From NCBI GenBank assembly GCA_032719365.1, contig CM064861.1, forward strand, positions 79,232,863 through 79,296,862: a stretch of 64,000 nt of DNA, written 5' to 3'. This document shows positions 11,090-23,168 of the stretch, piece by piece. This DNA is from Prinsepia uniflora (taxonomy: Eukaryota > Streptophyta > Magnoliopsida > Rosales > Rosaceae). Below the pieces are notes generated by a model that was not told the DNA's origin, made no database searches, and was given only the letters and a program-made list of their open reading frames with translations. Every line of letters begins with the position of its first letter. The first letter of the stretch is position 1. Both the position numbers and the translations under genes were made by a program.

Positions 11090-14000
11090 TGTCAGTAATC
11101 CATCCTTTACAGAAAACGTGCCTGGTCCTGCTCCCGTCTGGTAAGTCGACTGAAATTCCCTAAATAACCATCAGTACTTGCCAAACCAGGGATAGCCACA
11201 CACGTACTCACTCATGCCTCCGCATCTCGATCCGCCTCGATCAACGCGCCACGACCTGAAGAGTCAATAAAACACAAAAGGTGTGAGTGGACAAAAATAA
11301 ATCAGTTTATAAAACAGTTACAGAAAACGTTTCTACCCTCCACGTAAAACCAATGCATGCATTCGAAAATCATTTCGCAAACCATTACATTGTCATCATA
11401 GGAAAACCGTGTACGAAAATTTAAAATCCTTTTCCTTTTCTTAATCTTCAGGCCTTAGCCCGCAATCACAACACAGTGCCTCAGCCCAAAATCATAAACA
11501 CACTCTAAGTACACAGTATAATCCAAAATCCATCAACCACGTAAACCGGGCCACTGCCCAACACGTCCGAAACATCAGCAATCAACAGTAATTCACAAGT
11601 CAAACAATCTGTTGGATCTCAAGTGCGCCCGAGTCTTTAAACTCAAAACCATGCGCATAATCAGGCCTTCCCGGGATATCAACGAGTCTTTAAACTCAGA
11701 ACATAATCAATAGGCCTCGGGGGGTATCATACCGAGTCTTTAAACTCAAAACAGTAACCGAGTCTTTAAACTCATTAAGGCCCCCCCCCCCCCCTCCCCC
11801 CCCCCCCCCCCCCCCTCTCCTTCATCAATTAAATGAGTCTTTAAACTCAAAACGTGCTCCAGCAATAGCACCGGGTCTTTAAACCCAAAACAGTTTTCAA
11901 CGGGTCTTTAAACCCAAAACATTTGTCAATCACAACAAACTGGGGATCCATCATGATCCAAATTCCAAATCCAATATGAAATCACATTTTTTCATAACAG
12001 GACTCATGTCCGAATTTCCACATTCAAATCCCCAAATCTTACTTCACCAAACATAATCAAATCATCATTAAACACGGGGCATGTATAATCATACCAAATC
12101 ACTTTATCAAACCCTCTTCCATTGCTGAATTTGAATTCGCAATAATGATTCCGTAAGCTAGCATCCGGAACATCATCCCGAACCCAAACCAGAAATCCAT
12201 TTTCAAACTTCCGAAAAACCGAAATCTCGTTCATCAAAATTACTTTAATGCCCTGGGCATCAAGCCCGAAACCACCTTTTTAAAAACCCGTTTTAAATCC
12301 TTGAATCACATCATATTTCAAATCTCAAGGTCAAAACATTAAAACCACAATCAAATCACCAAAATCACGGTCAAACCACAACATACTCGAAATCTCGTAA
12401 AACGTGCAAATCCGTGTCATTCTCGAAATTCGTGTCAAAACCGTAAATCATGCTCACAATCATAATTGAAACATCATTAAAACATGATACGCACAAAGCA
12501 TATAAAATCATTCATTAACCCATCATCAAAGCATAAAAGGAACCACAATTTCGAAATACGTGCAATTTCGTATGCATATAAAAAATACGTATAAATATGA
12601 AAATCGAAATTATCACAAGTAATAATAATAATCATAGAAATCATAGAAATATTTATGCATGCATTAAATTTTGAAAGCAACGTCCACTCACACACAGTCC
12701 ATAATGCCCGTTTCCCGCGTTGCACGCGTTCCCGTAATTTCCGGAAATTTCCAGAAACCTCAAATCCTGTCTGAAAACATACTTTAGTGTCACTACGGAC
12801 TCAAATAACAACATACCATTTTCCCATAATTTTCCGGGAATTAAACGTTAATTAAAAACGTAACCTAAGCCTTTAGACCCTCGAAACAACATCGAAACAG
12901 TGTCCGATAACTTTGAAACCAACGCTAAAATGCTCGTTACAATGTATAGGAAAAAAGTCGTGTTGAACTTACCTCGAAATTCGGGTCCACGCGACCTCAC
13001 GAGCCGCCGTGAGTGGCTGCGCGTGAAACTCACGCGCCAGCTACAGTGATGCTACAGTCGTCGTCCCAACCCGACTGACTGATAAACGGGTCTGGTTAGC
13101 CCGCGGCGTGACCCAGCTGGGATTCCGTCAATTCCAACCTAATTGCATCAATTCAAACGTTCAGTAGGATTGCCAAGTATCGAATTAGGGCTCTGTGACC
13201 TCCAATCTGTGACATCTTACCTTAAACCAGGCGATTCGAAGTTGAAACTTCGAAGAACAGACGTGCATTGTTCATCATTCAATCTCAACCAACTCGATTG
13301 CTTCCTTGAAATTGATCCACTCAGAAGTTTCGCAGGGTCCATGAGAACAGAACTCCAAGCTCAATTGAAAGCTTTAAGCCCTCCAACCGTCTGAAATCTA
13401 GCTAGAACTTTTTCCAGAAACTGAACTCCAGTTCGGGGTCAAAACACGACCAATACCTTTCGATTTTTGCGTGGTTGCAGTCGACACAAGCTCAGGAAGC
13501 TGATCTTGATCTCTGTTTAGGCCCTCACATCTCACAAATTAACATTTTAATTTTTCCCTCCAATTTCTAAAATTTCGATTTTAGTCTCTCTGATCTCTCA
13601 ATCTCTCCAGTGCCTCTCTGTTTCTCTCCGTCCTCCCCCGCAATTCATTAGGCCACTTCACTCCCTTAAACAATGTAACCCATGCTCTGCCCAAACCTCT
13701 CAATTTCAAAAACAATTCAAAAATGCTCTGTTCTCAATTTCCAACAGCACCCGCACGGTTTCAGTCCCCAGTTCAAACACCCGTGCCCTGCAATCTGTCC
13801 CAGCCACAACAAGGTGTTTCCACTACCCCAACTGACCCAAAGCCACTCACAATTAAACAGTTCATTTCACTCAGCCCAACCATTTTTGCATCATAAACAA
13901 AGCCATACACGTGCTCTGTTTCTGAAGAATTTCCCCCATACACGGCTGTCCCAAAGTGCAGCAGCCAAATTACCATTTTTCCCTCACTTGACAAATTACC

Positions 14001-14448
14001 AAAATGCCCCTCATGCATCAAGACCCGTAACTTGGTCATCCGAACTCCGATTGACGCGTGCCGCCTGTCTACGGACTCAGGGCATCGAGACCTTCCTAAC
14101 GGTCCTCGGTCCGTGGCAATCAGACCCCCCTCTCAAAAAGTCAACATTTCCCCCCTTTTGTCCAAATTAAGAAAACGCCCTTGGACTTTCGAACGTCATA
14201 ACTTTCACCTCGAACGTCGGAACCGGACGTGCCACCTGTCTATGAACTCGTGACGTCCCAAACTACGTCACGGTCGTCGGTCAAAGTCCATTTGACCGCT
14301 CGAATTAAAAGTCAACGTTTTCCCACGACTAGGGGCAAAACGGTCATTTTGCATCGTTCGTCCGATTTCGCCCAACTAATCACCGATTAACCCCGCTAAT
14401 CATGATTAGTTAGTAGTCAAATCCCAGAATTCGGGACGGGTCGTTACA
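11090..14448 (-). mobile_element. Solo LTR, Tekay-like, nested in the Tat-type element
   Basis: The block starts TGTCAGTAATCCATCC, diverged from the TGTCAGGACCCGTCC family start, and ends GGGACGGGTCGTTACA. Like other LTRs in the window it carries a CTGCTCCCGTCTG-type start region and a GACGTGCCACCTGTC motif near its end. No TSD is visible (AATGA left, CTTAA right). A poly-C tract (11781-11820) and GAGTCTTTAAACTC units lie near its left end. ORFs inside, such as the 162-codon one at 13682, have no domain. The left boundary is the less certain one. Confidence 0.72.
11631..11920. repeat. GAGTCTTTAAACTC / GGGTCTTTAAACCC repeats
   Basis: Five GAGTCTTTAAACTC units (from 11631 to about 11850) are followed by two GGGTCTTTAAACCC units (about 11874 and 11901). 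The outer bases change in both arms together, which keeps the inverted repeat. A poly-C tract with two T interruptions splits the cluster at 11781-11820. Confidence 0.85.
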
Positions 14449-16336
14449 CTTAATCACAAAATATTAACAAACAAATTCAAGTTGTAGTGATTATCTTTAT
14501 GTTCATAACATATTCATTTTTGTTCATTTATATTATTGACAAGTTAAATGGCAACTTAAGACTCATAAAAACACTAAGTTAAAACAAAAAGATTAAAAAA
14601 AACAATAAATATTTTTTTTTTCACACATTTTTTTATTATTTTTTTAACTATTTTTTTATTATTAATTTTTTTAAAATTTTGTAGATAATTAAAATTGTAA
14701 ACCATTCCCCCACACTTAAATTCTACATTGTCCTCAATGTAGGAAAATATGAAGTAATTAAACATAGAATCAAAGTAAGGAAGATGATTTACGAAAATAA
14801 TAGGAAAACAATAAATAAACAAAATAAAAGAGAGTGAAGGGTAGAAGGATAGCAAATCTGTATTGATGACTCCTTCACATCCCGGGAACACATTGGGTTG
14901 CCTCCCAACAAGCGCTTGAAGTTTAACGTCCATCCAGCCTAGACAGAGATGCAAGTTAGTTAATCAGAGATGTACGTTAGTCAAGAATGCAAGTTAGATA
15001 TGCAAATTGAAGTTAAGGATGCAATTTGAGTTAAAGATGTAAGTTAGAGGAAGAGTACAATGCAAGTTAAACTAAATATGCAAGTTAAGTTAAAAATGCA
15101 AGTTAAATGAAAGATGTAATGCAAGTTAGAATAAAAAATGCAAGTTAGTTAAACTAAAGATCCAATTTAACTTTGTCATGACAAATAATGTAAATTAAGA
15201 TATAAACAATATTTACATGTCAGGGGAAGTCAAAGATATATATGGTTCACATAGCTTCAAAGTTTAGATGGAGACTTATACGTCCGTGCGGCCCAAGTAA
15301 ATATCTTGGATTAATTCAAGTGTTTGGGCAAGTTCAAAGGTGACCAGGTTAGAAAGAATACACACAAGAGGCGGGGCTAATTTCAAGACATCCTGAGGCT
15401 TAAACTCCATTGATGTCCCTTTCTTAGACCCAAAACCCGTTATGAGTACCTACTCTTGTCCTCGACATCACCCTCGAAAATTTCTTACTCCAAAGGAATT
15501 AAGATGACTCAAGTGTTAACAATCACCGTGAGTGAGAATTAATAAAAGAGTCTTCGCCGATTAAAGATCACAATCTAAACTTCGAAGCACAAGTGATCTA
15601 CATATAGCCGAGACTAATGCATGAATGCAAGAACTATTTACAAGTATGTTTTTATGCACAATTTACAAATATAACATGACAATTTACGTATGAATAATTT
15701 ATTTACAAGTATGGTTTCATTCACAAGTAATGATATTTACAAAACAATTTCACATTAACACGCTAATATATGTATAAGATTTATTTAACAGTTTAGATTT
15801 ACATTAACACAAAGTGAAGATAAGAAATTTTTTTTATTAATTAATTTTTTTTTCGGAATTTAAAAATTAAATAAATGAAGAAAAGGAAATATTTTTTTTT
15901 TTACGAATTTTATGTTTTTTTTTAATTACAAAAACAAATAAAAATAAATAAAAGTAAAAATAAGGAAAAGTGAACATGTACCATAAGCATTTATGAACAA
16001 TTAAAAAGAATAAACATTATGTACAAGTATGAACAAGAATAATATGACAAGTAAGAGAATTATAAACAAACATAAATGAAAGTCTATTTTGAACAAGTAT
16101 ATATGTATACTATGAAATATAAAAGTTATCAACAATTTATGAACAAGTATAAAAGGTAACAAGTATCATATATACAACATTTATTTACAAGTATGAATTA
16201 ACACTAACACAAAGCTAAGATAAGATTTTTTTTATTTTTTTATTTTGAATTTTTTGAATTTTTTTTAATTCAAAATTGTCAAGACATAATTAAACAAATA
16301 AATAAATAAGAATAAAATAAAATAATTGTGAATCAT

Positions 16337-16755
16337 AAAGTTAATGGAATAAAGTTAATGGAATAAATTTAAAGTTAATAGAATAAATTTAAAGTTAATG
16401 GAATAAAGGTAAAGTTAATGGAATAAATTTAAAGTTAATGGAATAAAGTTAAAGTTAATGGAATATATTTAAAGTTAATGGAATAAATTTAAAGTTAATG
16501 GAATAAAAAGTTAAAGGAATAAAGAAATAAAAAAAAAGTTAAATGGAATAAAGTTAATGGAATAAATTTAAAGTTAATGGAATAAAGTTAAAGTTAATAG
16601 AATAAATTTAAAGTTAATGGAATAAATTTAAAGTTAATGGAATAAAGAAAAAAAAGTTTAATGGAATAAAGTTAATGGAATAAATTTAAAGTTAATGGAA
16701 TAAAGAAAAAGTGTGAACATAAAGTTAATGGAATAAAGTGTAATAGAATAAAGTA
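16337..16755. repeat. AAAGTTAATGGAATAAATTT minisatellite
   Basis: Around twenty copies of an 18-20 bp AT-rich unit (AAAGTTAATGGAATAAATTT and variants) run head to tail with small insertions. They lie inside the non-coding core of the Tat-type element. Confidence 0.9.
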
Positions 16756-17129
16756 TAATGAAATAAATAAAAGTAAAAGTAAGGAAAAGTGAATATGTAC
16801 AATATGCATTATGACAAGTACAAATGAAATTAAATTATGAACAAGTATAATAGAAATTTCAATTCACATAAACAATTTTAATATGAACAAATATATTAAA
16901 AAAATTATGAACATTTATAAAAAAGTATAAATTAGAAATTAAGAATAAATAAAGTATGAACATTATAAACAAAAATAATAAGAACAAAAATAAAATGGAT
17001 AAATAAAGTATAAACAAGTAAGTAAACGTTATAAACAAATATAATATTAACAAAAATAAAATTTATAAACAAGTATAATATGCACAATTTATATACATAC
17101 ACTAACAAATTAAAAATGATTTTCAATTT

Positions 17130-17146
17130 CCCTGACAACGGCGCCA
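17130..17146 (-). other. Primer-binding site of Tat-type element
   Basis: The minus strand reads TGGCGCCGTTGTCAGGG, close to the TGGCGCCGTTGCCGGGG site common in Tat/Athila elements. It lies five bases inside the LTR boundary at 17152 and fixes the element's orientation as minus. Confidence 0.85.
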
Positions 17147-17151
17147 AAAAT

Positions 17152-19060
17152 TGACAAAGCACAAACTACGCATCAAATTAAACACGTAATTTGAGTGTTA
17201 TGCAATTTAAACCCTTTTTGTATAGATGTAGTATTGGTAAATAGGGATCGTTCTTAACCGGAGAAATTAGGGAACATTAATAATATGTTAGTTGGAAAGA
17301 ATAATGAATAAATGAATAATGAATAAAAGAATAATTAATGAATTAAAGAATTAAATAATCAAAGAATTAAATGATCAAAGAATTAATTAATTAAAGAATA
17401 AAGTGATAAAGGAATAAAGAATCAGGAATAAAGAATAAAATAAAATAATAAAAGAATAAAGAATTAAAAAAGGGGGTTTGAAAAGGGTTGTAAATATAAA
17501 ATAAAGAAAAAAAATAAAAATAATTAAATACTTAATTCTACTTCTACTTTAACTTTTGTACTAGTGAACTTTCTTTAAACACATATTTTTACCAACACTC
17601 TAACATCATGCTCATATTGAACCAATCACGAAATCCTACCTTAATCATCTCAAATACATGCATACATTTTTCATATTATAAATGCACCGAACAACAGATT
17701 ATTACTTACAATATGATTCACCTTAAGTTAATGATTTAATGCGCCGAACCACATTAAATCTGTTCAACTCTATTCTAAATGCCCCGAACAGCGGATCAAT
17801 ATTTAGCTTCGAATTGAAGTTTAAGCACTAAAACATATGAAGTAAAAGAAATTCAAAAAGTAAAACACATGGAGATTGCATTCTTACTTACAAATGTTAG
17901 AAAGAAAATATCAACACATATATTGAATTATAAGTAAAACCAATAACAATAACAAGAATTTAAGTAGAAAAGTATGGATTTTCACAAGAATCACCGAACA
18001 ACGACAGGAAACTTGTGAAGATGAAAGAAGAAATACGAGGAATTCGGTCTTAAAACTCTTGAATTGCTTTAGAATTACTTGGCCTAAGTATTTCTTAAGG
18101 AAAGCATAAAAATGTGTTTAAGAGATCTCAAAGAAATATCACAAACAAAGTAAAGAAGAAATAAAATTAAGAAAAATAAAAGTAACATAAATTAAGAACA
18201 AGAATTAAAAGAAAACTAATTAATAAGAAAATCTACAAGAAGTTAAAATGGTCCCCAAAAATGTCTCTAAAAAGAGAGAAACAAAAGAACTAAACCAAGA
18301 ACTAAAAACTAAGAAAAATGGAAGAAATGGAAAAATGAGACTAATGGGGCCTAATGGGGATACCCCAAATACATGAAATGGCCTCCCTATTTATAGAGGG
18401 AGTGCCACAATTATTTAAATAAAAATACAAAATAAAAATATTAAAATAAAAATAAACTAGTATATTAAGAAGTGATGGAAATGATGAATTTAGGGATGGG
18501 TTTTTGCTGTAAAGTGGCTGAAAAAGAGATGCAGTGGGTCGGCAGCATGTGCTGGAAAAGCTGACAAAACTTTCGGCGTGCCCAGACTGGAGAAGGACGA
18601 ATATTTCGGCAAGCATGCGCTGGAAAGAGGGAGGACAGGTCGGTGCATGCACACTGAGGAGCAGAAGACGGATTCGGAAAGCGCGCGCCGCACAGAAGGG
18701 AGAACGTTCAGTGAGAGTGCGCCGAATGCGGAAATTGGGCTAACGCCGGGCGTGGGCTCGCGGGCTGGGCTTACGTGGGCCTGGCGGGCCGAAGTGTATT
18801 TGGGCTGCTGAAAGAAAATGAAAATTAATTAATTTATAACTTAATTAATATTTCCACCGAATTTCGTCCATAATTTCTTCGTTATAATTCCGATCGAGAC
18901 GATTCTTTTGCCAAAATGCTCCAAATTACAAACTTTATTTATTTAAACAAAAATATCACAAAATAAATTATTTTCTTTATTTATTTATTATTTTAATATT
19001 AAAAGTCAAGTATAAAGGGTATAAAATAATATAAAACAATGCTTATTTGAGGACCTATCA
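17152..19060 (-). mobile_element. 5' LTR of Tat/Ogre-type element
   Basis: The 1,909-bp block has TGACAAAGC at the left and GGACCTATCA at the right, giving TG...CA ends. The PBS is adjacent on the left. Its right half (18158-19060) is the partner of 9581-10483. It carries no ORF with a known domain. Confidence 0.88.
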
Positions 19061-21721
19061 GGAAGGACCTGCTCCCGTCTAACAATTAACTCAAAATACC
19101 AAAAATACCCTTCCTGGGGTTTTCTACAAATACCCCTACTAGGGGTTCTAGATACACACCGGTGTGTTTAATACAACAAAATGTCAGACAAGGGAAATGA
19201 GCATTATGTTCGTACTAATACAATAAAAGATAATATCTACCCATCAGGGTGGTCCAAACGCAACGGTGATATTTATGCCTCGGTCCCGGAGTCGATGCCC
19301 TCCTAGGTTTCCTCTCCTGGAGGGTCAAGAAAACAGTCAAAAGTGTGAGTGGACAAAAAATAAAGCAGTTATAAATTCATTTGAACATATAAATATTCTG
19401 GCCCTCCATTTCTGTAAACATGCATGCATTCAATAGAAAACGTATAAACACAGTCAACTGTAAAAACATATAACATTTCTATACATATACTTATATCTGT
19501 ACAAAACACATCTGGGCACGCGTATCCACAAATCAAATATAACCATATATCCACATGTTCCTTCCTTGGCATATTCGATGCCAACTCGGGGCACACAGCC
19601 CTTAGGGAACAAATCCCTGATATCAGTCACGATTAATATCTATAAGTATGCATACTACTCGGGCCCTCACTCCGAGTCTACCCCTACGAATTCTGCATCT
19701 GGGAGGCTGTGTCCAACATCCAGGGTCTACGACGTCTAGATGACTGTCTCCAGACCCAGTTCGAGACCATATCATATCTCCCACTCCTGGAATATGTTCC
19801 CTATAAGGATTACTCATTCCGAGTAGTGGATCGTGACTCTCCAGGTCGACGTCTGGAGGAGACCAATCCGCAAAGTTAGAAGGGTATATATATACGTATG
19901 AAAACCTTTGAAATCTGTCTTTTAAAACCATGTCAAAACTTGTACCCATAATTCCTTTATAAACCAAACCTTTAGACCAAATGTCCCAAATCACCAACTC
20001 ATTCATTTAGTTCACAAATCATTTCAAAGCACCATTGGCTCCCCCAAATCCAAGTCAACGGTCGCCAAATAGGTCTCAAGCCCGATATGACTATTTTCAC
20101 GTAAATTTGTGAATTTCTCAAAATCCGTAATTTAAACATCAAATTCCACAATTCTAAAACATTTAACGTAAATCAATTTAGAAAAATAAGTAAAACGGTT
20201 ATGCATGTATTTCATTATAAAAACCAACGGTCCACTCACAACTAGTCCTTGATGCGCTAACGAACAAGCAACACCTGTCCCAAAGCTAAACACAGTCTTC
20301 GGGCCTGTCCAAATACACTCAAGGGTCACTACTTGACCCTACTAGATCTAGCATCGAACCCTAGAACAAAACCGACTCGGGAACGCGCTCCAAACACGCT
20401 TCCCAAGGTTTCCAACCTCAATTTGACCTGCTTAACGATCTCGAATCAACATAAAACCACCACCATTGGATCCAGAACATCGAAACCTCAAAGATGGTGC
20501 CTGTCCCGCCTCAAAATTTGTGCCCAGGCGCCCCCACGCGTGCCGTCAACGCTACTGGTCAAAGTCAACGGTCAACGCTGCTGACGTCATCTGATAGTGT
20601 CAATCTGACAGGTGTCTGACTCTGACAGGTGCCACGTGTCAGCAGCTGATTGGTCCACGTCACTGACATGTCAGTGACACGTGACTGTCTCTGATTGGGT
20701 CACGTCACTGACATGTCAGTGCTAACTGTGTACTAACATGTGAAACGTGTCGTCCTCTGACTTGTCCACGTCGTCTGACAGTCTGACAGATGATGACTTC
20801 AGCCAATGATGTCATCATCCCTGACCTCGCGACGGGTCTGTAAATCAGGTTGCGCAGACCCTCAAACCCGACCCGGCCATAACTTCCTCATTACTGGCCT
20901 GTTTCAAAAACCGTTGCTACCTCTAGGATCATCTAGGTGTATAGGTTGGATCTATGGGTTCAAAACTGAGAAAACGTGATCGAATCGATACCTGGTTGCC
21001 GCTACAGTGGAGCTCTATTCTTCCTTCGAGTTTTTCGGTCAATTCTAGTGCCTTCGTGACTGGTTTTGAGTTCAATGGACGCGTACAAACCTAAAGATCA
21101 CAAATAAGCCCTCAATTCCCTCAAACAATGCCCACAACGCGAAATCACAAATTTGACCCGTGAACTGGTTTTGAGTTTTACCTGAATCCCTTCTCTCCGT
21201 CGTTCACAGTTGTCCTCTGCCCTTAAATCTGTCCACTGCTCACCTAGGCGCTCACGATAGTCGCTAAATGTTGGTTCTAAACATAGACAGATGGTGTGAT
21301 GGTCGTGTGTGTTTGTAAGATCGATCACGGTCGAGGTAAAACGAAGAGGAAAAAGGGAAGGGAAAATCTGCTTTCCTATCTTTTGGGTAAACGGGCCAAT
21401 GGATGAGTGACATTTGTCACTCATCTGTTTGGTCCAAGGGATCAGTCAACGAATTCCAAGATTCCACTTGGCATGCTTTTCCGTAAAACAGAATAGTACT
21501 CTCTGCACTCCGTGACCCGTAACTCTTACTCCGGTTGTCCAAATTCGGCATGCCGCCTGTCTACAAATTCAGGGCGACACGATCTACGTAACGGTCAAAG
21601 GTCCACAATTAATTGACGCTTTGGGTCAAAAGTCAACATTTCGCCCTGACTATGGGCAAAATGGTCATTTTACACATAATTTCCATTTAATAAAATAATA
21701 CAGAAAATCCGGGTCGTTACA
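19061..21721 (-). mobile_element. Truncated Tekay-like LTR
   Basis: It begins GGAAGGACCTGCTCCCGTCT, about 40-50 bases inside the usual LTR start, directly at the edge of the Tat LTR. It ends with the family terminus GGGTCGTTACA at 21721. A TGACGTCA-rich stretch (about 20580-20815) and the GATGAGTGAC/GTCACTCATC hairpin (21402-21425) are inside. The simplest reading is that the Tat-type element inserted near the start of this LTR and the missing start was lost with the left flank. Confidence 0.75.
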
Positions 21722-22039
21722 TCCATACTCCTCAGTTTGAATATTTTCAGGACAATCTCATGTTTCCCCGTTCTCGCATAAGATTGAGGAGGCGTGATGA
21801 CAGTTAGGGTTTGTTAATGAGTGCTAAGGTGTCAATAGTTTATTTGTGTGTGAGGGTTAATTATTGCTGAGCAAAGTGACATATATATATATATATACAA
21901 GCAAAAGCTAATGTAATGGTGTAGAAAAACGAGAATACATTGAAATTTTTTTACTCGGAACCTCTCTCTTCATCTCTCAATTTTCCTCTCTTTGTTTGCT
22001 CACTTTGTTCCCTCCGATGTTTCCATGAAAGTTTTCACA
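21722..22039 (+). mobile_element. Ty1/copia pol C-terminus and 3' LTR
   Basis: The plus strand opens with the copia pol tail: PQFEYFQDNLMF and IRLRRRDDS, then stop. A purine-rich tract (about 21783-21794) follows, then an LTR-like stretch from about 21795 (TGATGACAGTTAGGG) to TTCACA near 22039, with an (AT)n tract and a pyrimidine-rich end as in copia LTRs. It probably belongs to the copia copy interrupted at 9224. The RNase H part between them is absent. The LTR end is approximate. Confidence 0.65.
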
Positions 22040-22622
22040 GCATATGATTTTGGATCATATATTTTGATATCCTAAAAAATTAAAATGAATTCCAGTAGTT
22101 ATCAGGTTATATTAATCTATTTCTCATGTTTTTTTGAGCAAGGAGCTCGTCTATACATGCACACCACTTCTTGAGGGAAAAATTCTAAACGAATGCACAT
22201 TTTGAAGGGTTAAGCCAAAACTTTTATGGGGGATTTTTGTATAGGGGGTCGGAACTGCCCCTCTGTTTATGTCAATAACATTGCAATATTCAATTATATT
22301 TACCTTCATTTGTAAATCAGAGGTATAAGTTTAAATGCCTATAGTGACGACGATGCTGCATGTTTGCGTGGGGTTTCACATCCAGTTGGTTTGCTGCTTT
22401 ATATTTGTGGCTTAGCTCAAATTTCCCCCTCCAATAAAATAAGAAAACGACAACATTTTAGCTAATGATCAATTAAGGAATCCAAAAGTCTCACAGTAAT
22501 TAGAAAATTAACTAAATAAATTACATGAATATATGATTAATAACAACATATATACCTCTTTGAGATAAAACCCCAAACTTACATATGTTGTATATGTGTT
22601 ATAAAATATCAACTAAAGCTAA
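22040..22622. other. AT-rich intergenic DNA, no gene seen
   Basis: No ORF with a domain and no RNA gene was recognised. It ends at the TAA target duplication of the CACTA element. Confidence 0.6.
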
Positions 22623-22639
22623 CACTACAACAAAAAAGG

Positions 22640-22925
22640 ATTTGCCCGGTGGAGGGGCTCTGCCGAGTAAACCTCACCGTACGCTGGGCAACTGTTTGCC
22701 CGGCGCATCTCCGCCGGGCCAACTGCGTCGAGCAGGACTCTTCGGGCAAAGATTTCGCCCGGCGGATTACGATGATTCACCGAGTAAAACATTAGTTAAC
22801 GCTATTTGCCAGGTGCAGTATTCGCTGAGCAACGTAGTCGGAAATACGAGGTACACGAGGTTTGCCCGACGGCGATGCGCCGGGCCAGAGCAGACATTGC
22901 CCTGCGAATGTCCGCCGGGCAACCG
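22640..22925. repeat. Left subterminal GCCCGGCG repeat region of CACTA
   Basis: Multiple GCCCGGCG, CGCCGGGC and diverged variants (GCCGAGTAA, GCCCGACG) in both orientations lie within 300 bp of the left terminus. This arrangement is known for the subterminal repeats bound by the CACTA accessory transposase. Confidence 0.85.
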
Positions 22926-23168
22926 TTTAATTTTTTTTTATTAAAATTATTTTAATATTTGAATAATTATATTTATGTTATATTATATATAAATAAATGG
23001 AAATAATATTAAAACATGGAAAAAATTATAAATAAAAGAAAATTAAATCTAATATATATAAAATAAATGTAATAATTTTACATAATTTTTAAAAAAAAAC
23101 CTAATAAAATTCTAATTGTTCGGTGGTGGGTGAGCATTATCCCGGGCAGGCTGCTGACTAAGATCCAA

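Larger units (their letters stand above)
14449..17151 (-). mobile_element. Tat-type element internal region, right part; non-coding
   Basis: This AT-rich stretch has no retroviral domain in any frame, so the element is a non-autonomous LARD-like derivative. It carries CCCCCACACTTAAATT near 14708, degenerate ATGCAAGTTAG-type repeats at 14945-15180 and a minisatellite at 16337-16755. On the minus strand the primer-binding site TGGCGCCGTTGTCAGGG lies at 17130-17146, a few bases from the LTR. That site is typical of Tat/Athila-lineage elements. Confidence 0.8.

Noticed and set aside
13682..14170. 162-codon plus ORF in the LTR at 11090-14448
   Set aside because: Antisense to the LTR, low-complexity, no domain, not shared with other LTRs.
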